Assembly (NCBI GenBank): GCA_003220975.1
Contig: QHTX01000088.1
Span: 14,647-23,258, forward strand
DNA from: Gemmatimonadota bacterium
GTDB lineage: Bacteria; Gemmatimonadota; Gemmatimonadetes; Gemmatimonadales; GWC2-71-9
Length of the DNA: 8,612 nt
Direction: 5' to 3'
Part shown: piece by piece, positions 5,179 through 8,612 of the stretch
Position numbering within the stretch: position 1 is the first letter of the stretch
How the letters are laid out: every line of letters starts with the position of its first letter
Program-made: the position numbers and the translations under genes
Notes under the pieces: generated by a model
What the model saw: the letters and a program-made list of their open reading frames with translations, nothing else
Database searches by the model: none
Told to the model about the DNA's origin: nothing

Positions 5179-7384
5179 GTCGAGCGCAGCTGCGCCCCGA
5201 CGGGCAGCTTGCGGATGCGCTTGCCGGTGGCGGCGAAAATGGCATTCGTCACCGCGGGCATCACCGCCGATGTCCCGGGCTCGCCAATGCCTCCCGGTGG
5301 CTCCGTGCTCTTCACCAGGTGGACGTCGATCACGGGCGCCTCGTTGATCCGCAGCATCCGATAGTCGTTGAAGTTGTGCTGCTCGACGCGGCCGTTCTTG
5401 ATCGTGATCTCGCCGAACAGCGCCGCGGTGATCCCGAAGATGATCCCGCTCTCCATCTGCGCCCGCACGGTGTCCGGGTTCACGATGATCCCGCAGTCCA
5501 CCGCGCAGACCACACGGTGGACCCGCACGTCGCCCGCGCTCGAGACCGACACCTCGGCGACCTGGGCGATGTATGTCTCGCCGAACGCGTGTAACAGCGA
5601 GATCCCGCGGCCGCGGCCGGCCGGCAGCGGCTGGCCCCACCCCGCCTGCTCGGCGGCGAGCTCGAGCACCGCCTTGGCACGCGGCGACTGGTCGAGGAGG
5701 ACGCGACGGTACTCGAACGGGTCCTGCTTCGCGGCCGCCGCCAGCTCGTCGATGAAGCTCTCGACCACGAAGATGTTGTGCGTGGGCCCCACGCCGCGCC
5801 AGAACGCCGTGGGAATCCCCGGCGGCTCCTGGCGGACGTACTCCACCCGGATGTTGGGCAGCGCGTAGGGCGGGTCCGCCGCGCCTTCGACCGCATCGAC
5901 ATCGAGGCCCTTCACCATGGCGACGAGTTGATGCAGCCCAGCCGCCCGCATCACCCGCAACGTCTTGGGGAAGAGCTCACTGACGACGCGCGCCATGATC
6001 GAAGAGCCAGCGACGCGATGCGTCCAGGCGATCGGCATGCCGCGCTCGTTCAGCCCGGCGGCGAGTCGGTCGTAATAGTACGGCCGGTACATGTCGTGCT
6101 GGATGTCCTCTTCGCGGGTCCACACCACTTTCACCGGGCCGGCAACCTGCTTCGCGATCCGCACCGCCTGGATGATGAAGTCCACCTCGAGCCGCCGGCC
6201 GAAGCCGCCGCCCAGCAGGTGGTTGTGGACTCGGACCTTGCTCTTCGGCAGCCCGGTCAGCTTCGCGGCCGCGGTCTGGGCGAAGGTCGGCACCTGCGTC
6301 CCCACCCAGATGTCGCAGCCGTCGGGTCGGACGTGGACGGTGCAGTTCGCGGGCTCGAGCGTAGCGTGTGCGAGGAACGGCACCTCGTACACCGCCTCGA
6401 CCTTCTGCGCGGCGCCCGCCATGGCCTTGGTGACGTCGCCGTCGTTGCGCGCCACGACGCCCGGCTGCGCGGCCGCCACGGCCAGCTGCTGTACGATGTC
6501 GGCGGTGGTGAGCTTGGCGTTGGGGCCTCGTCCCACTGGATCGTGAGCGCGGCGAGGCCCTGCTTCGCCGCCCACATATGCTCGGCGACCACGGCAACGG
6601 CGTCGTCGAGCCGCACCACCTGGTGCACGTCCTTGATCGTCTTTGCCTTGCTGTCGTCCACGCTCGCGAGCTTGCCGCCGAACACGGGACAGGCCGCCAC
6701 GGTGGCGACCTTCATCCCGGGGACCTTCACGTCGATGCCGAACTGCGCCGCGCCGTTGACCTTGTCGGGGCCGTCGAGCCGCTTCGCGGGTGTGCCGATC
6801 AGCTTGAAGTCCTTCGGGTCCTTGAGCGGGACCGTGCGCGGCACCGCCAGAAGAACCGCGGCGTCCACCAGGGCGCCGTAGCTCAAGCGGCGGCCGGACG
6901 CCCCGTGGATCACCTCGCCCCGGGCGGCGTTGCACGAGCTCGGATCGACCTTCCAGGTCTGCGCGGCGGCGGACACCAGCATGGTGCGCGCCGTGGCACC
7001 GGCCCGGCGCAACTGCTCCCAGTTGCCGCGCACCGACGTCGAGCCGCCCGTCTCCTGGACGCCGAAGAGCGGCTCGGCGTAGCGCGCGTCGTCGGGCGGG
7101 GCATGCTCGAGTTGCACCTGAGCGAGATCCACTTCCAGCTCCTCGGCGAGCAACATCGGCATGGACGTGTACGTCCCCTGGCCCATCTCGACCTTGTGCA
7201 TGATCAGCGTGACGCGACCGTCGCGGTCGATGCGGATGAACGCGTTGGGGGCGAAGCTGGCTGGCGGGGGCGTGCGCGCGGCCATGGCCCGTCGCAGCGG
7301 CGCGGGCAGAGTGAAGCTCAAGAGCAGGCCGCCGCCGGCGGCGGCCCCGACCTTTACGAAGGTGCGACGAGAAACGGTGCTCAT
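5175..7384 (-). CDS. Molybdopterin-binding subunit of a xanthine dehydrogenase-family oxidoreductase (IorB-like), frameshifted
   Basis: The intended product is about 736 residues, normal for the isoquinoline 1-oxidoreductase beta-type subunit, which hydroxylates an N-heterocycle, aldehyde or similar substrate at a molybdenum cofactor. Residues 1-30 carry a twin-arginine signal (SRRTFVKVG, Arg6-Arg7, then a Gly/Leu core), so the folded complex is probably exported with its small partner. Seen in order: HKVEMGQGTYTS, a conserved cofactor segment; GTPAKRLDGPDKVNG; the WDE motif at about 283-286; LEPAN at 343-347; GGGFGRR at 392-398; FWRGVGPTHN; and GGIGEPGT with the likely catalytic Glu702. The reading frame breaks after Glu286 at about 6522-6527, where one base is missing from the expected WDEGPNAK. 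Unless corrected, translation stops at 6257 after 375 residues. The ATG overlaps the preceding TGA (ATGA), so translation is probably coupled. The substrate is unknown. Confidence 0.88.
6257..6527 (-). other. Out-of-frame tail if the frameshift is real
   Basis: Reading on in the N-terminal frame past Glu286 gives a Pro/Ser/Arg-rich tail ending at 6257, with no similarity to the family, while the conserved sequence continues in the neighbouring frame. This marks the extent of the nonsense segment and shows that the break, not a gene boundary, causes the frame change. Confidence 0.7.
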
Positions 7385-7842
7385 GCGCCGGCCGGTTTCG
7401 CCGCCTGCTTGATGGCGGCGCGGATGCGCGTGTAGGTGCCGCAGCGGCAGATGTTGCCCGCCATGGCCCCGTCGATGTCGGCGTCGGTGGGGTGCGGCTT
7501 GCGCGCCAGCAGCGCGGCGGCCGACATGATCTGGCCGGACTGGCAGTAGCCGCACTGGACCACCTCCAGATCGAGCCAGGCTTGCTGGATCTTCTTGCCG
7601 GCGGGCGTGTCGCCGATCGCTTCGATGGTCGTGATGTTTCTGCCGGTGACGGCGGCAACCGGCGTGACGCAGGAGCGGGTGGGTTGGCCGTCGAGATGGA
7701 CGGTACAGGCGCCGCACAGCGCCATACCGCAGCCGAACTTGGTGCCGGTCAGCCCGATCACGTCGCGCAGCACCCAGAGCAAGGGCATGTCCGGCGGCAC
7801 GTCGACCTGATGGGCCTGACCGTTGATTTTCAGCGTGACCAT
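7381..7842 (-). CDS. [2Fe-2S]-binding small subunit of the molybdenum hydroxylase (IorA/CoxS-like)
   Basis: A 153-residue electron-transfer subunit carrying the two [2Fe-2S] clusters that take electrons from the molybdenum cofactor of the adjacent large subunit. The N-terminal ferredoxin-like domain has the plant-type cluster motif GCGMALCGACTV with Cys38, Cys43, Cys46 and Cys58. The C-terminal helical domain has QCGYCQSGQ (Cys97, Cys100) and NICRCGTY (Cys132, Cys134). All eight ligands are present and the length is typical. There is no Tat signal here, so export would be as a partner of the large subunit. ATG 7842 is preceded by GGGAGA at 7853-7848 with five bases of spacing. The stop overlaps the start of the large-subunit gene by four bases (ATGA). 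The upstream glycine-zipper gene ends 26 bases away, so all three may share a transcript. Confidence 0.95.
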   Translation of the reverse strand: MVTLKINGQAHQVDVPPDMPLLWVLRDVIGLTGTKFGCGMALCGACTVHLDGQPTRSCVTPVAAVTGRNITTIEAIGDTPAGKKIQQAWLDLEVVQCGYCQSGQIMSAAALLARKPHPTDADIDGAMAGNICRCGTYTRIRAAIKQAAKPAGA

Positions 7843-7847
7843 GATCG

Positions 7848-7853
7848 TCTCCC
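7848..7853 (-). promoter_or_regulatory. Ribosome binding site of the [2Fe-2S] subunit
   Basis: Minus-strand GGGAGA lies five bases before ATG 7842. It selects this start over upstream in-frame codons, which would extend the protein into the short gap and the preceding gene. Confidence 0.75.
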
Positions 7854-7868
7854 GCGGCGTTGGGTGTG

Positions 7869-8393
7869 CTACGGAGCCGGCCACCACGCCGGCGAGCCGA
7901 CCCCGAACAGCGCGCCGAGCCCGGCGCCCAGTGCCGCGCCGACCAATGTTGTCACCGGGACCACGGCCGCCGAGGACCTCGTGCAATAATCCCCGCCAAA
8001 GCCGGGGTAGGCGACGCAGGTCTGGCCGGCGAACGCGAGCCCCAGTGCGAGCCCGAGGGTGCCGCCGACGCCCGCGCCGATGAGGGCGCCGCGCCCGGCG
8101 TGATTGCCATGCGGCACCTCGATGGCCCGCACGTCGGTCACCGGCGTGCGGAACTGGCACACGGCGCGCGGTACCCCGCAATCGCGGTGGAACGGCGGGC
8201 GATAGACGATGACGCCGGACTCCGGAGCAAACGTCGTCACCAGCTCGGCCTCGACGCGGCTGCCCTGCACGAGGTGCAGTCGCACGACACTGGCACTGTC
8301 GAGCGGGCGAGTGACGAGGGCCTGTTGGGCGGAGGCAGCTGGAACTGCGAGCAACGCGAGTGCGGTGACGGTCTCAATGCATGGTGGACGCAT
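7869..8393 (-). CDS. Exported glycine-zipper protein of unknown function
   Basis: A 174-residue protein I cannot assign to a named family. Residues 1-22 are a signal peptide with likely cleavage after ASA (MRPPCIETVTALALLAVPAASA, then QQ). Residues 30-97 look beta-rich, with four or so strands (VVRLHLVQGSRVEAEL, GVIVYRP, VTDVRAIEV) and Cys72 and Cys79. This resembles the short beta-domains found before glycine-zipper segments in envelope proteins. Two Gly/Ala/Leu-rich stretches (GRGALIGAGVGGTLGLALG at about 100-118 and the TLVGAALGAGLGALFGVG region at about 149-166) are candidate membrane-inserting glycine zippers, flanking a Cys-containing loop (Cys126, Cys137). It is probably in the outer or inner envelope. 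A strong GGGAGGGAG precedes ATG 8393. The start overlaps the upstream gene by 20 bases. Confidence 0.72.
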   Translation of the reverse strand: MRPPCIETVTALALLAVPAASAQQALVTRPLDSASVVRLHLVQGSRVEAELVTTFAPESGVIVYRPPFHRDCGVPRAVCQFRTPVTDVRAIEVPHGNHAGRGALIGAGVGGTLGLALGLAFAGQTCVAYPGFGGDYCTRSSAAVVPVTTLVGAALGAGLGALFGVGSPAWWPAP

Positions 8394-8610
8394 CGCTCCC
8401 TCCCGATGGACTGGGAAGTTGACTCACGGTGACCGGAACGGAGGCTGCCTGCTCACCGTCGATCGTGATGTCGAAACGATACAACCCCGCATGCGGGAAC
8501 GGAACGTCGAACACGAGGATCGCGCCGGCCTCGATCTCCGTGACCCCCGCCGGCGGCTCGGCGAAGTTGACGTTGCCGTTGCCTCCCAGGATCTCGACGT
8601 CCTGCTCGTC
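8374..8610 (-). CDS. Uncharacterised protein, C-terminal fragment (DUF6941-like)
   Basis: An open frame enters from the right edge and ends at a TGA at 8374-8376, giving 78 residues. It reads DEQDVEILGGNGNVNF, then VTEIEAGAILVFDVPFPHAGLYRFDITIDGEQAASVPVTV, followed by a Ser/Pro-rich tail. The alternating hydrophobic strands and the PHAGLYRF-x-ITIDGE pattern suggest the end of a small beta-sandwich and resemble DUF6941-type proteins. This is from memory and not checked. The strong amphipathic pattern argues that it is real even though its start is out of view. Its end overlaps the glycine-zipper start by 20 bases, so the two are probably cotranscribed. Nothing more can be said about function. 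Confidence 0.6.
   Translation of the reverse strand, partial: DEQDVEILGGNGNVNFAEPPAGVTEIEAGAILVFDVPFPHAGLYRFDITIDGEQAASVPVTVSQLPSPSGGSDASTMH
8396..8404 (-). promoter_or_regulatory. Ribosome binding site of the glycine-zipper gene
   Basis: Minus-strand GGGAGGGAG precedes ATG 8393 by two bases, with its best core about five bases away. It lies inside the end of the upstream frame, consistent with the 20-base overlap and a cotranscribed arrangement. Confidence 0.75.
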
Positions 8611-8612
8611 GA

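Noticed and set aside
5778..6881. 367-codon plus-strand open frame across the molybdenum enzyme gene
   Set aside because: His/Arg/Asp-rich antisense shadow of a conserved gene.

Overview
The window is high-GC bacterial DNA carrying ten recognisable genes, two of them cut by the window edges. Dense packing, strong GC bias at third codon positions and the protein types (an SH3/DUF3761 secreted protein, a glycine-zipper envelope protein, a two-subunit molybdenum hydroxylase with a Tat signal) fit a soil or environmental Gram-negative such as a member of Gemmatimonadota or Acidobacteriota. That placement is inference; no rRNA or marker gene is present. No tRNA, rRNA, CRISPR array or mobile element was seen.

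Left edge (1-260): the N-terminus of a probable membrane glycosyltransferase (minus strand) is divergent from a secreted SH3/DUF3761 protein (plus strand). A G-rich tract with strong G-quadruplex potential lies between them. The SH3/DUF3761 gene overlaps a RimJ/RimL-like GNAT acetyltransferase gene by one base (TGATG), so the two are probably translationally coupled.

Middle (1250-5178, plus strand): a 214-base gap holding an 11-bp perfect inverted repeat leads to a divergent short-chain dehydrogenase that lacks the usual active-site tyrosine. A standalone receiver-domain response regulator follows. Then come a calcium-dependent PI-PLC-like phosphodiesterase and, 27 bases downstream, an exported YiiX/YebB-like (permuted NlpC/P60) hydrolase with a long N-terminal extension. 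The last two look like a small unit acting on lipids or the envelope.

Right part (5175-8612, minus strand, convergent): a four-gene run reading right to left. It starts with the C-terminus of an uncharacterised small protein, followed with 20 bases of overlap by a glycine-zipper envelope protein. Next are the [2Fe-2S] subunit and the molybdopterin-binding subunit of an isoquinoline 1-oxidoreductase-type molybdenum hydroxylase. The large-subunit gene is broken by an apparent one-base deletion inside a conserved motif. Its stop codon overlaps that of the convergent YiiX-like gene within a shared CTAG.

The families are mostly known ones. The best leads are the PLC/YiiX pair, the tyrosine-less SDR and the frameshift. 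I see no convincing entirely new system.
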